A stretch of 64,000 bases of DNA from NCBI GenBank assembly GCA_903850425.1, contig CAINLR010000106.1, positions 62,001 through 126,000 of the forward strand, given 5' to 3'. Each line of letters opens with the position of its first letter. The stretch's first letter is position 1. Position numbers and translations under genes: made by a program. Below, in pieces: positions 42,847 to 51,525 of this stretch. Source of the stretch: an uncultured Verrucomicrobia subdivision 3 bacterium (GTDB lineage Bacteria; Verrucomicrobiota; Verrucomicrobiia; Limisphaerales; UBA11358). Under the pieces are notes generated by a model. That model searched no databases, was not told the DNA's origin, and worked only from the letters and a program-made list of their open reading frames with translations.

Positions 42847-43325
42847 GCTTAATCAACGATGCCCTGAAACGCGCCAAGCAGGCTCCGCCCCGCAACGCGC
42901 CGAATTCGCTGCCGCCGCTCCAGCCGGTGGCCGAGGAATCGTCCTGGCTCCCGCCCTGGCTGATTCCGGCAGTGATCATCCTGTTGATTTTCGCCGCGAT
43001 CTTCTTCATCGGCTGGTCGGTGGCCCACCACTCCGTCCGCAGCATCGTGGCCACTCCCGACCCGGCCACAACGCAGGACGTCGTGTCCGTGCCGGTGCCA
43101 GTCGTCGTGCCGCCGCCGGAACCGGTGGTGCCGGTGGATCTGCCGGATCTGCCCCGGTTGCAGGGAATTTTTTATTCGCCCACCTCCCCCAGCGCGATCG
43201 TGGACGGCAAGACCATCCGCCCCGGCGATAAATTCCAGCAGTATCGGGTGAAGGAGATCACGAAATACACCGTGACGCTCCTCGCGCCCGACGGCAAGGC
43301 CATCAAACTCGGGATGAGCAACTGA
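42843..43325 (+). CDS. GspB-like single-span membrane protein
   Basis: 160 residues starting 'MSLINDALKRAKQAPP', the N-terminal signature of GspB/ExeB-type proteins that partner the ExeA ATPase. One helix ('LIPAVIILLIFAAIFFIGW'), a Pro/Val-rich linker and a small C-terminal beta domain ('LQGIFYSPTSPSAIVDG', 'YRVKEITKYTVTLLAPDG') follow, as in GspB/PilP-like proteins. ATGA overlap with the ATPase gene supports a functional pair. Confidence 0.82.
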   Translation: MSLINDALKRAKQAPPRNAPNSLPPLQPVAEESSWLPPWLIPAVIILLIFAAIFFIGWSVAHHSVRSIVATPDPATTQDVVSVPVPVVVPPPEPVVPVDLPDLPRLQGIFYSPTSPSAIVDGKTIRPGDKFQQYRVKEITKYTVTLLAPDGKAIKLGMSN

Positions 43326-43328
43326 CCC

Positions 43329-44021
43329 ATGCGTCAATTACTTTCCCGTTCTCCCCTCACGGCGCGCGTGGCGCCGTTCGTCATCTTCCTGTTGCTCACC
43401 GCCGCCCAAGGGAATTTCGGCCCCGCCTCTGCCTATTGGTTTTACTTCGCCAAAACGCTCGTTGGCCTGTGGCTGCTTATTGAAATCCGCCCGCTCGTCG
43501 CCGAAATGCGCTGGGCGTTCAGTTGGGAGGCGGTGTTGGTGGGCGTCGGCGTGTTTGCGGTTTGGGTTGGCCTCAACGGCGATTGGACCACGCAAACTTC
43601 GCTGTGGGTGAAGCTGGGAATTTCATCTCCGCCCAAAACCCCGGCGGTCGCGTGGAATCCCAACGATCATTTCAGCCCCGCCCTGGCGTGGTTTTTTGTG
43701 GTCGTGCGGATCCTCGGTTCCACCCTGATCGTGCCGCCGCTGGAGGAAGTCTTCTATCGCTCATTTTTGTATCGCTACATCGCCAAACCAGATTTCATGT
43801 CCGTGCCATTGAATAAATTCCTGCCCGTGCCGTTTCTGGCCACGGCGGCGGTGTTTGGCTTTTCCCATAACGAATGGCTGGCGGGCATTCTCTGCGGCGC
43901 GGCCTATCAATGGCTGGTGCTGCGGAAGAACCGCTTGGGCGATGCGATGACAGCGCACGCCATCACGAATTTTCTGCTGGGCGTCTGGGTGGTCTGGAAG
44001 GGCGCGTGGAACTTTTGGTAA
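43329..44021 (+). CDS. CAAX prenyl protease-related protein, TIGR03008-like
   Basis: A 230-residue multi-spanning protein of the CPBP/Abi family. The first metal/catalytic motif is 'PPLEEVFYRSFLYRY' (E-E-x-x-x-R), and the second block is 'FGFSHNEWLAG' (F-x-x-x-H). This arrangement and the size fit the 'CAAX prenyl protease-related' family found in exosortase/PEP-CTERM genomes. It begins three bases after the GspB-like stop, so all three genes form one operon. Proteolytic trimming of sorted proteins is a plausible but unproven role. Confidence 0.82.
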   Translation: MRQLLSRSPLTARVAPFVIFLLLTAAQGNFGPASAYWFYFAKTLVGLWLLIEIRPLVAEMRWAFSWEAVLVGVGVFAVWVGLNGDWTTQTSLWVKLGISSPPKTPAVAWNPNDHFSPALAWFFVVVRILGSTLIVPPLEEVFYRSFLYRYIAKPDFMSVPLNKFLPVPFLATAAVFGFSHNEWLAGILCGAAYQWLVLRKNRLGDAMTAHAITNFLLGVWVVWKGAWNFW

Positions 44022-44159
44022 GACGGTTCGGAAAAAATCCAAGTTCCAAGCACTAAGCTAAGCGCCAACCGCTTTCCGTCTCCCGGCCCAAAACAAAACG
44101 TCCGCACCTTGGCGGGCACGGACGGTGACCCAACGGCTTGGAACCCGCACTCCGAAGCT

Positions 44160-44307
44160 GGGGAGCACGCCCGCCCCGGGCGTCGCTGGTCGCGCCCTCG
44201 CGGCCAGTTGGTGGCGCGTGACGTTGCCACGAACCCTCGGAACATTTCTGTGCGCGCGGGTTTTTCGCGCGGGCGCGAAAAACTGCGCCCGAGGCGGGCG
44301 CGCTCCC
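44160..44307. repeat. ~148-bp GC-rich palindromic element, copy 2 (inverted)
   Basis: Reverse-complement reading gives the same order of parts as copy 1 at 23917-24064: the GGGAGCGCGCCCGCC arm, a TTTTTCGCGCCC...GCGCGAAAAA hairpin, a CTGGCCGCGAGG segment, then the GGGCGGGCGTGCTCCCC arm. Interior bases differ in places but the spacing is alike. It occupies half of the 44022-44334 gap; no gene is seen in the rest. Confidence 0.82.
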
Positions 44308-44334
44308 GTTGCCACTTCGGAGTTCGGGTTGAAC

Positions 44335-44706
44335 TTACTTGGGCGTGACCGGTTTCGCTTTGCGGGGCGAACGCTTGATCTCGCTGGCGCGCGTGCCGCC
44401 GACCTTGTCATACTCCGCCGAATCCGGTCCCAGCAATCCCTTCACCGCGCTGCGGAACCGGGTGGCCACGTCGTTGCTGGCCTTGGCCGAGTCGTCCCGG
44501 TCATCGCGCTGGCCGGTGAGCACCCGCTCGGTATCCTTCACCGCCTTGTTGTTCGCGGCCAGCGTATCGCGCAACGCCTGCGCGTCCGCGAGGGCGACTT
44601 GTTTTTCCGTGGGCTTGCCGAGCTTGATTTCCGGGTGGTCTTTCCACACCCCAAGGCAATCGTCCATTTCCTTCAAGACCTCATCTGTATTGAGCACTGT
44701 TGCCAT
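44335..44706 (-). CDS. Conserved-looking hydrophilic protein, unknown function
   Basis: A 123-residue, strongly charged, largely helical protein ('MATVLNTDEVLKEMDDCLGVW', 'LADAQALRDTLAANNKAVKDTERVL') with a basic tail ('SEIKRSPRKAKPVTPK'). A GGAG ribosome site lies seven bases before ATG 44706, which supports it as real. I recall similar proteins of unknown function in related bacteria, but no role can be assigned. The basic C-terminus could bind nucleic acid; this is speculative. Confidence 0.7.
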   Translation of the reverse strand: MATVLNTDEVLKEMDDCLGVWKDHPEIKLGKPTEKQVALADAQALRDTLAANNKAVKDTERVLTGQRDDRDDSAKASNDVATRFRSAVKGLLGPDSAEYDKVGGTRASEIKRSPRKAKPVTPK

Positions 44707-44884
44707 AATTTACTCCATTATCCGCCCGGCCCTTGCTGGCAAAGAACCAAGCCAATGGTTTAGGGAATGGCCTTGCACGACCTTTCCGCCAGCAGCCCGA
44801 TCATTATTCCACCTCACCCGCTTGTCAAAATAAATATTTATACTCTAGGTAAAAATCAGTAAGCCGTGGTAATCGCCTACATTA

Positions 44885-45212
44885 ACCGGGAAACGTGTTT
44901 TCACGTTCGGGGAGTGCATTCTTAGGGTCGGGGAGCGCGTCCCTACGTCCGGGGACCACGTCCCTACGTCCGGGGAGCGCGTCCTTACGTTCGGGGAGTG
45001 CGTTCTTACGTTCGGGGAGCGCGTTCTTACGTTCGGGGAGTGCGTTCTTACGTTCGGGGAGTGCGTTCTTACGTTCGGGGAGCGCGTTCCTACGTTCGGG
45101 GAACGGACTCTTTGGTTCGGGGAGTGCGTTACCCGATCCGGGGAATGGACTCCCCGCTTCGGGGAGCGCGTTTTCAAGACCGGGGAACGCGCTTACTCGT
45201 TCGGGGAACACA
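44885..45212. repeat. 21-bp tandem repeat array, ~15 copies
   Basis: The unit reads TTCGGGGAGTGCGTTCTTACG. The central five copies (about 44991-45095) are nearly identical; the edge copies diverge. Being 7 x 3 bases, it is open in several frames on both strands and would encode a heptad such as S-P-N-V-R-T-H on the minus strand. No convincing start or ribosome site accompanies these frames. It sits between the hydrophilic-protein gene and tolC-like gene. Confidence 0.85.
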
Positions 45213-45250
45213 CGCTGGCACTGTGAGTGCGGCAGCTTTGCTGAAAATAG

Positions 45251-45339
45251 CCCAGCACTTGAGTGCTGGGACTTCCGCCATCTAAATTCCCCAGTCCCGG
45301 CAGGGACGGCAGACCCCTTCTTTCGTCCCTGCCGGGACT
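45251..45339. repeat. Two strong hairpins in the 44707-45537 gap
   Basis: CCCAGCACT-TG-AGTGCTGGG (45251-45270) and a 16-bp perfect stem AGTCCCGGCAGGGACG / CGTCCCTGCCGGGACT (45293-45308 and 45324-45339). The second is followed by GTTTGGTTTTT and could terminate plus-strand transcripts; they also look like REP-type palindromes. The rest of the gap has no gene. Confidence 0.65.
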
Positions 45340-45537
45340 CGTTTGGTTTTTCGGCCGCCTTACCCAGTCATAAATGACCGGGCTATGGTCACCGCCCGCT
45401 TTCCTGGCGCTGCGGCAATCACGGATTTGTCCACGCTTTAGCCTTAACGAGGCAGAAGACTGTTAATGCCAAGGCTCCAAGCCGCCAAGACGCTGGGACA
45501 TGGGGCGGCTTTGGCCGCAACCTTGAAGGTGGACCCG

Positions 45538-47001
45538 TTATTTCACGCTCACATCCAGATTGCGGCGTTTCAGTGTGGTGCCTTCCTGCTGGGCGAGATT
45601 GGAAATAGCCTCGTTGTAATTGGCCAGGGAACGGATTTCCTGCGAACGGGCGGCGGTCAGATTGTTCTGCAATTGCAGCACCGTGAACGTGGTGCTCTTG
45701 CCGACGTTGTATTTTTTCTGCTCGGCATCCAGCGCGGCTTCGGCAAACACGCGCGCCTGCTTGGTGGCGTCCACGCTTTCCCAGGCGGATTGCACGGCCT
45801 TCACCGCGTTGTCAATCTGCACCATGATCGTTTGTTCGAGTTGCTTCAGCCGGAGCAGATCCTGTTTCTCGGTGGTCTGGTCGGCTTTGTAGCTGTTCCG
45901 CGGCCCGAGATTGCCCAGCGGAATGGAGAGGGTGGCGCCATAACTGGCGAAGGGCCGGTTGGCCGTGGCATATTGGCCGAACGTATCGTCGTAACCAACG
46001 CCGCCGCCGTTGTAACCGTAGCTGCCGGTGAGGTCGAGCTGCGGAAAAAGCTGGTTGCGGTCATAGCGCAACTGGATGCCCTGCTGTTCCAACGTCAACT
46101 TGGCCTGCAACAACTCCGGGCGCAGCGCCATGCCTTGGCTCCAGCTATCCTGCAAATCCAAAAACTGCCGCACGGCTTCCAGTGTGGCGGCCGGCTGCAA
46201 ATCGGTGTCGTGCCACTGCAAATAGGCGTCCGTGATCAGATTCTTCAGCGCATTCTGACTCTTCGCCAGATTGAATTGCGCGGCGATGAGATTCGCGCGG
46301 CTGGACGCGACCTGGGATTCATCCTGCTGCACATCCAGCGGCGCAATGCTGCCGACCTGCACGCGCTGTTTATCCTGGCTTAACTGCGTCTGGGCCAGGT
46401 TCAGCGCATTTTGCTCGACCTCCACGCTTTCCCGCGCATAGATCAGTTCGTAAAACGCGAATTCCACCGCCGCGACCGTGGTGATGAGCTGCAGGCGCAA
46501 TGCCTGTTCGGATTGCCGGAGCTGGTTCTTACGCGCGCTGATGCTCAGCCGGGTGCCATCTATCCAGAAATCTTTCAGTAACGGCTGGGTGACTTTAACC
46601 CCGATCTGGCCGCCGGTGCCTTCGGGTTGGGGCACGTAGCCGCTCTTGACGCCCCCGAACAAATCGTAAGTGGTGCCCAGCGGCAGGGTCCCGCTCAACC
46701 CCGAGTTGAAGTTATTATTATCGGAAAATGGCACGCCGTTGGTGCCAAAGTAAATGCCGCCGGCTTCACTGTGGCTGTGGGTTGCGGACAGACTGAAGGT
46801 CGGATCGTAGCCGGCATAGGCCGCGTGTAAATTGAGCAGCGATTTCGCCGGTTCGTAACGCTCCACCTGCACGTCGAAGTTGTGCTTGAGCGCCTCGGCG
46901 ATGCAATCCGCCAGCGACAACGCGCGCGTGGGGGCGTTGGTCTGCGCGACCGCCGCCGCCAGCGAGGCGGAAAAAATCAAACCGATGGCAATGCGTTTCA
47001 T
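45538..47001 (-). CDS. TolC-family outer membrane efflux protein
   Basis: 487 residues with a signal peptide (MKRIAIGLIFSASLAAAVAQ). Two repeats of the helical-barrel fold are seen, with conserved 'LSLADCIAEALKHNFDV' near the N-terminus and 'NQLFPQLDLTGSYGYNG' and 'PLGNLGPRNSYKAD' in the second half. It would form the outer-membrane exit duct of a tripartite pump or type I secretion system, but no inner-membrane partner is adjacent. ATG 47001 is chosen for the signal peptide. It lies 46 bases downstream of tig. Confidence 0.88.
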   Translation of the reverse strand: MKRIAIGLIFSASLAAAVAQTNAPTRALSLADCIAEALKHNFDVQVERYEPAKSLLNLHAAYAGYDPTFSLSATHSHSEAGGIYFGTNGVPFSDNNNFNSGLSGTLPLGTTYDLFGGVKSGYVPQPEGTGGQIGVKVTQPLLKDFWIDGTRLSISARKNQLRQSEQALRLQLITTVAAVEFAFYELIYARESVEVEQNALNLAQTQLSQDKQRVQVGSIAPLDVQQDESQVASSRANLIAAQFNLAKSQNALKNLITDAYLQWHDTDLQPAATLEAVRQFLDLQDSWSQGMALRPELLQAKLTLEQQGIQLRYDRNQLFPQLDLTGSYGYNGGGVGYDDTFGQYATANRPFASYGATLSIPLGNLGPRNSYKADQTTEKQDLLRLKQLEQTIMVQIDNAVKAVQSAWESVDATKQARVFAEAALDAEQKKYNVGKSTTFTVLQLQNNLTAARSQEIRSLANYNEAISNLAQQEGTTLKRRNLDVSVK

Positions 47002-47047
47002 AAACCAGCCAGACGCCGCCTGCCCGCGCAAGGTAACCAGTTGGTTA

Positions 47048-48355
47048 CTAAGCCGGAGCGGTTTCCGTGATGACGGCGCTCGCTTCGAGCAGCGTGAAGA
47101 CCTTTTCGTGCAGCAATTGCTCGAAAATTTCATTCACCCCGTTCCGCTTTTGCAAATCCTGCACGAACTTTTCCAGCGGGATTTGATACATCGCCGCCAG
47201 TTGTTGCGCGCGTTGCAGCGCTTCTTCCTGCGTCACCGAAATTTTTTCCTGCTCCGCGATGCGCTGCACGAGGAACGCCAGCTTCACCCGCTCCTTGGCA
47301 TTCTGCGCGGCAATCGAATAGATCTCGTCCTTCTGCGACTCGATCAAATCGCGGCCCACGCCGCGTTTTGTGTTTTCGCGCACCAGGTCATACACCACGT
47401 TGCGCGTTTCGTTGGCGACCGCCGATTCCGGCAGGTCAAAATTCACCCGGCCGAGCAGGCCCTTCACCACCTGGCCGCGCACCGATTTCATCTGCGAATG
47501 TTTCAGCTCGTTTTCCAGATCGGTGCGAACGCCCGCCTTCAGCTTCGCGAGATCCTCGGCGCCAAAACCCTTGGCCAGGGCATCGTCCACCGGCGGCAAC
47601 ACTTTTTCCTTCACCTCGACGACCTCGACTTCATAGACGCCCTTTTTACCGACCAGTTCTTTCGTGACGAAATCCGCCGGGAAATCCACTGTCACCGTGC
47701 GTTTGTCGCCGGCCTTGGTGCCGATGAGCTGTTCGCCAAAACCGGGAATGAAGGAGCCGGGTTTCAGTTCCACCCAGAAATTAGTCTGCTCCGTCAGCCC
47801 CTTCGCCGTCGGCGCGAGCGTGGTGAGCGGCTGGCCATCCACGGTGCCGGTGTAGTTCACCACCGCCACGTCGTCGGCTTTCGCCTCGCGCGCTGCGGTT
47901 TCAAACTTCGCCTGCTGGCCGCGCAGCAGATCAATCGCGCGGTCCACATCGGCGTCGGTCACGGATTTGAGTTCGCGCACGGCGGGCAGCTTGGTGTAAT
48001 CCGGCAGCTCAAATTCGGGCGCGGTTTCAATCGTCGCGGCGAACTGCAAATCCAGGCCGCGGCCAAATTGAATCTCCTCGATGTCGGGATAGCCGACCGC
48101 CTGAATTTTTTTCTCTTCGAGCGCCTTGCGGTAATTGTCGCCGATGAGTTTCTTTTTGGCTTCCTCCTTGATTTCCGCCTCGTATTTCTTCACGACCATG
48201 GCGCGCGGCGCCTTGCCGGGACGAAAACCCGGCAGCGAGGCCTGCTTTTGGATGTCCTTCGTGATGGCGTCAAAGATTTCGTCCACGGACTTCGCGTCCA
48301 CTTCCACCCGCACAAGTTTTTTGCACGGAGCCAGATTTTCAACGGTGATATTCAC
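47048..48355 (-). CDS. tig: Trigger factor (ribosome-associated chaperone)
   Basis: 435 residues. The ribosome-binding signature is 'LPGFRPGKAPRAMV' near residue 42. A PPIase (FKBP-like) domain around 150-240 ('DDVAVVNYTGTVDGQPL') and a long helical C-terminal domain follow. Trigger factor binds nascent chains at the exit tunnel. The start is GTG 48355, as no in-frame ATG lies upstream before a stop. The usual clpP-clpX neighbours are absent; TolC follows instead. Confidence 0.93.
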   Translation of the reverse strand: MNITVENLAPCKKLVRVEVDAKSVDEIFDAITKDIQKQASLPGFRPGKAPRAMVVKKYEAEIKEEAKKKLIGDNYRKALEEKKIQAVGYPDIEEIQFGRGLDLQFAATIETAPEFELPDYTKLPAVRELKSVTDADVDRAIDLLRGQQAKFETAAREAKADDVAVVNYTGTVDGQPLTTLAPTAKGLTEQTNFWVELKPGSFIPGFGEQLIGTKAGDKRTVTVDFPADFVTKELVGKKGVYEVEVVEVKEKVLPPVDDALAKGFGAEDLAKLKAGVRTDLENELKHSQMKSVRGQVVKGLLGRVNFDLPESAVANETRNVVYDLVRENTKRGVGRDLIESQKDEIYSIAAQNAKERVKLAFLVQRIAEQEKISVTQEEALQRAQQLAAMYQIPLEKFVQDLQKRNGVNEIFEQLLHEKVFTLLEASAVITETAPA

Positions 48356-48539
48356 AATAAATGTCTCGGTTAACGAGCCGCGCAGGATAACTGACCCGCG
48401 CCGATTGCGTCAACGGTTTTGATGGCGCGGCTCTGGGTTAACTTTCCCGGGAAAACCGCTCCGGCCAAAAACCGTGGGTGTTGCCTGCGGTTTGGCGGGC
48501 GGGAACTTCGGGGTAACGGGGGCAAAGCTGCGAAGAAAC

Positions 48540-48614
48540 TGGAGCCAGTTGTCGGGCTTGAACCGACGACCTGCTCATTACGAATGAGCTGCTCTACCAC
48601 TGAGCTAAACTGGC
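48540..48614 (-). tRNA. tRNA-Thr, anticodon CGT
   Basis: 75 bases on the minus strand. The acceptor stem GCCAGTT/AACTGGC, D-arm 'GCTCAGTGGTAGAGC', anticodon stem-loop GCTCA-TTCGTAA-TGAGC (anticodon CGT at loop positions 3-5), T-arm with GGTTCAA and an encoded CCA end are all present. It reads ACG threonine codons. The discriminator base is T, where most tRNA-Thr have A. Confidence 0.93.
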
Positions 48615-48986
48615 ACCGGATGGAATACTGTCAGTTCCGTTGTCGCCCGTCAAGTTTACCGGCAAACTTGACGGCGATCGGCGGCGGGGACGGCAGCGAA
48701 GCGCAGGCCCCAGAAAGCCGCCAAGCGCCATTGCTCCGCAGTTGACATTGTTGGCGCGCGGCGCCAAGCGGTGCTGAAGCACACGCCGTCCAAACGCTGG
48801 CGCGAAGTTCGGGGCGGTGCGGTCAACGCGCAGCGTCGGGACTGCGCGCGATTTATCGCCGCTTCTTCCGGCCGCGCCCGCCACCGCCCTGCCGCCAGAA
48901 TCCCGGTCGAATATTCTCCCGCTTCGGTTCCCCGGTTGAAAACGAAATGCAATCACTCTGCAAGTTCGCAAACTTCTTGCGTGAAA
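48615..48986. other. Gap upstream of tRNA-Thr; one hairpin, no gene
   Basis: A perfect hairpin CGTCAAGTTT-ACCGGC-AAACTTGACG lies at 48648-48673, close to the tRNA start. The other ~310 bases are GC-rich with short frames only. Nothing recognisable is encoded, though the sequence has the look of degraded repeat DNA. Confidence 0.4.
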
Positions 48987-49208
48987 TCACCATCCCCACC
49001 AATCGAGCAGCCTGCGCCACAACGGGTCGCCCCAGTAACCAACGGCAAAAGCAAACACCAGCGCAATCGCAACGGTGCAACCGATGAAAGCCAGGCGACT
49101 GTCAAAAAGCCCCCAACAAATCCATGCGCCCCAAATGCCGCCGACAACCAAGCCGCAGCAAAAGTGCGTCCAGAAATGCCGGCCTTGCATGTAATCATCG
49201 CCTTTCAT
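48987..49208 (-). CDS. Small two-span membrane protein (73 aa)
   Basis: Starts at ATG 49208 ('MKGDDYMQGRHFWTHFCCG') and contains two hydrophobic helices, 'LVVGGIWGAWICWGLF' and 'AFIGCTVAIALVFAFAVGYWG', ending in an aromatic, basic tail ('LWRRLLDWWGW'). The pattern of Trp and Gly at the helix ends looks like a selected membrane protein. I believe similar small proteins occur in related bacteria; no function is known. The next Met (codon 7) is an alternative start. Confidence 0.6.
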   Translation of the reverse strand: MKGDDYMQGRHFWTHFCCGLVVGGIWGAWICWGLFDSRLAFIGCTVAIALVFAFAVGYWGDPLWRRLLDWWGW

Positions 49209-49336
49209 GTGACTTGCCTTCGCCGCCTCCCCAAAGGCTTTTATCGGCGCGCAACTGCGCTTCCGGCAACCCAATCCTCTGGTGGCCGAGTTAATGACAT
49301 GCCTTTATTAAGTTGATTTCAACTGAACACCAACGA

Positions 49337-50074
49337 TTACTCATCTACAACTTCAGTTGGCTCGAAAACAATGTTTGTCAATCCAAGGCTACGAACAGCA
49401 TCAACAAATCGTTCTGTAACTTGAATGTAATTTGAGCGGATGCGCATTCTAAATAAATCGAGGTCCTCGGGTATCGAACTCATTTTGATGAGGTCCGGTT
49501 CAATAAACGCGCTGATACCAGAAGAATCACATGCCGGACAATTTGGACGCTTGCGCTTAATGCACCTTTCTGACAACAGCGCATGTGCCTCGGTTTGGAT
49601 TTCCAAATGTTCAAATGGCTTTTTACCTCGTGCTTTAATCTCCGGTTTAACAGTCGCTGGCATTTTAATTCCAGCCGCAAGCAGGTTTCTTAAGGCCTCA
49701 GGATGGATAAACACGGTCGTGGAATAATCCCAAGTAAAATCACCATGCTGACCGGAGGTCGTGCCACACATGGGGCCAAGTTGTGTGCCTGGCGGAACGG
49801 GAAGGTCTCGAGATAGAAGACGCTTGATTTGATCGCGCAGATTAATGAACTCTTCTATATTCACAACCGCTCTCGTTTTTTTAAATCTAAATCTATTTGC
49901 GTTCGGCAATACTGAACAATCCAAAGAAGGATAGGTAATTGCGGAATCTCCCCATCTGTCCCCACAAATATTGCAATTAACCATCGGGACTTCCCATTTA
50001 TGTTTAAGCGCGAAATCATATTTGCGATCCGACGCCCAGCCTTTTCGGTCTTCTTTGATTCTAAATAATTTCAT
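49337..50074 (-). CDS. SitI6-like double-CXXCG immunity protein
   Basis: 245 residues with two C-x-x-C zinc sites, 'NCNICGDRWGDSAITYPSLD' (near 34-37) and 'NCPACDSSG' (near 180). Between them 'VPPGTQLGPMCG' and, at the C-terminus, 'DLDLFRM...TERFVDAVRSLGL' follow the layout of the myxobacterial Gmx_para_CXXCG/SitI6 family. SitI proteins protect against lipoprotein contact-dependent toxins (SitA) in Myxococcus. No SitA-like toxin is seen on either side here, so it appears orphaned. The gene is visibly AT-richer than its neighbours, suggesting recent transfer. Confidence 0.8.
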   Translation of the reverse strand: MKLFRIKEDRKGWASDRKYDFALKHKWEVPMVNCNICGDRWGDSAITYPSLDCSVLPNANRFRFKKTRAVVNIEEFINLRDQIKRLLSRDLPVPPGTQLGPMCGTTSGQHGDFTWDYSTTVFIHPEALRNLLAAGIKMPATVKPEIKARGKKPFEHLEIQTEAHALLSERCIKRKRPNCPACDSSGISAFIEPDLIKMSSIPEDLDLFRMRIRSNYIQVTERFVDAVRSLGLTNIVFEPTEVVDE

Positions 50075-50199
50075 GAGGAAGTTTTGAGCCGGGAATTAAT
50101 TACCTCTGCTTCAGCAGCTCGGATTATTTGCCGAGATGCCCGGCAACTGAGGGCGGGTGCGACTACAAACAGGTCCATAGGCTCGAAGCAGCCCAGCCA

Positions 50200-51525
50200 T
50201 CACTTCGCCTGAATCCGAATCGTATGCGTCACCGGCACGAGCGCGGCGGCGACGGCGTTGGCCAGCGGTTGGCGGGCTTTCTCGGTCAAGTCGGCTGTGG
50301 CGTTGGCGTCCGCCTTGCCTTCGGGGCCGTGGAACAGGTCCTTGATCTGGCGCGTCTCGTATTTCTGCTGCTCGGCCACCGCAGCATCTACTTTGGCAAA
50401 CGCGGCGGAAAACGGATTCACCGCAAAATCTTCCGCGAGATTCACGCCGGCGGCGAGTTGCGCGGCGGAGTAGTCGCGCGTCGCGTCGCCCCACGTCACG
50501 GCGTAGTTTTCCGCCGTGCCGCCGGTGACGACGAGTTTCAGCCGGTTCAAGTCGGCGTTGAACGGCACCAGCGTCATGCCGGAGCGGAGGGAATTATCTT
50601 TGTCCAACGGCCCGGTGGCACAGAACGGATAGCGCGTGCTCGTGATCGTGAGGGCGTTGTTGGCGAAACTGTCCACGGTGTGACCGGTGCTCGCGGTGGC
50701 TTTGCCCGCGCCGAGATCCACCGTGAACGTGCCGAGGTCGCCGTCGAGTCCCATCGCCTTGAGATAGGCATAGGCCATGACGAGGTGGCCGGCCCAATCG
50801 GGATGCACGCCGTCCTTGCCGGACACCGCGTAATCGGGGCCGAATTTCTGATGCGCGGCGAACCCGGTGGTCAGCATCGGCCAGAACACGTCGGCAAAAT
50901 TAATTTGCTCCTGCGCGGCGATTTCGATGTCAAGGTTGCGGAACTGGCAGAGGTTCAAATTCAAATCTTCCACGGCCGCCTTCTGGTCGCCGACCCAGCT
51001 CGGGACTTTGCCGACGCAGCCTGCCGAACCCAACACCACGCGCGCACCGCTGGCTTTCAAGGAGCGCGCCACGGCGGAATAATTGGCGCGATACCATTGG
51101 CCGTTTTGCTCGTCGTAGGCGCGATACTTATGATCATTCATGCCGTAGCAGAGCGTGGCGATGGTGGGCTGGAAGCGCAGGCAGTCATTGGTCATGCGAT
51201 GCAGAAAACCTTCGGCGGTCTCGCCGCTCCAGCCGAACTGGCGCGTGGTGATCTTGAGTTCAGGCACGCAGACGGTGAGGTAGGTCTGGATGAGGCGGGA
51301 ATACATCCGCTGCTCGGTGATCGAGTCGCCGATAATCGCGAGGCGGTCGCCGGGGTGAAGCAGCAAACCGGCGGGCGCGGGAGCTTTCACCGGCGCGAAT
51401 TTGGCAAAGAAAGGGTCACTGGGTTTGGCTTCGAGAATTTCCGCGCGCAAGTTCGCCGTGCCGGCGGCGAGGAGAATCATTGCGACCAAGGTGGAGTGAC
51501 GACGCCAGAGAGATAAGTGCTTCAT
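50200..51525 (-). CDS. SGNH/GDSL-type hydrolase, exported
   Basis: 441 residues with a signal peptide ending near 'AAGTANLRAE'. The SGNH blocks are 'LAIIGDSITEQ' (catalytic Ser), 'FGWSGETAEG' (block II Gly), 'TLCYGMND' (block III Asn) and 'DGVHPDWAGH' (Asp/His). A second, smaller domain of unknown type follows to the C-terminus. Likely substrates are acetyl or other ester groups on polysaccharides. Start ATG 51525 is at the signal peptide; the longer frame from 51732 crosses repeat DNA and is rejected. Confidence 0.87.
   Translation of the reverse strand: MKHLSLWRRHSTLVAMILLAAGTANLRAEILEAKPSDPFFAKFAPVKAPAPAGLLLHPGDRLAIIGDSITEQRMYSRLIQTYLTVCVPELKITTRQFGWSGETAEGFLHRMTNDCLRFQPTIATLCYGMNDHKYRAYDEQNGQWYRANYSAVARSLKASGARVVLGSAGCVGKVPSWVGDQKAAVEDLNLNLCQFRNLDIEIAAQEQINFADVFWPMLTTGFAAHQKFGPDYAVSGKDGVHPDWAGHLVMAYAYLKAMGLDGDLGTFTVDLGAGKATASTGHTVDSFANNALTITSTRYPFCATGPLDKDNSLRSGMTLVPFNADLNRLKLVVTGGTAENYAVTWGDATRDYSAAQLAAGVNLAEDFAVNPFSAAFAKVDAAVAEQQKYETRQIKDLFHGPEGKADANATADLTEKARQPLANAVAAALVPVTHTIRIQAK

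Noticed and set aside
44845-45211. A heptad-repeat protein read from the minus strand of the tandem array
   Set aside because: No ribosome site or signal, and equivalent frames are open on the other strand; coding cannot be supported.
44885-45212. CRISPR array
   Set aside because: Units are 21 bp with no spacers between them, and no cas gene is present.
46880-48373. A 497-codon plus-strand frame over tig and tolC
   Set aside because: It spans two genes on the other strand and has no recognisable domain.
50128-51516. A 462-codon plus-strand frame over the SGNH hydrolase
   Set aside because: The minus frame carries all four SGNH blocks.
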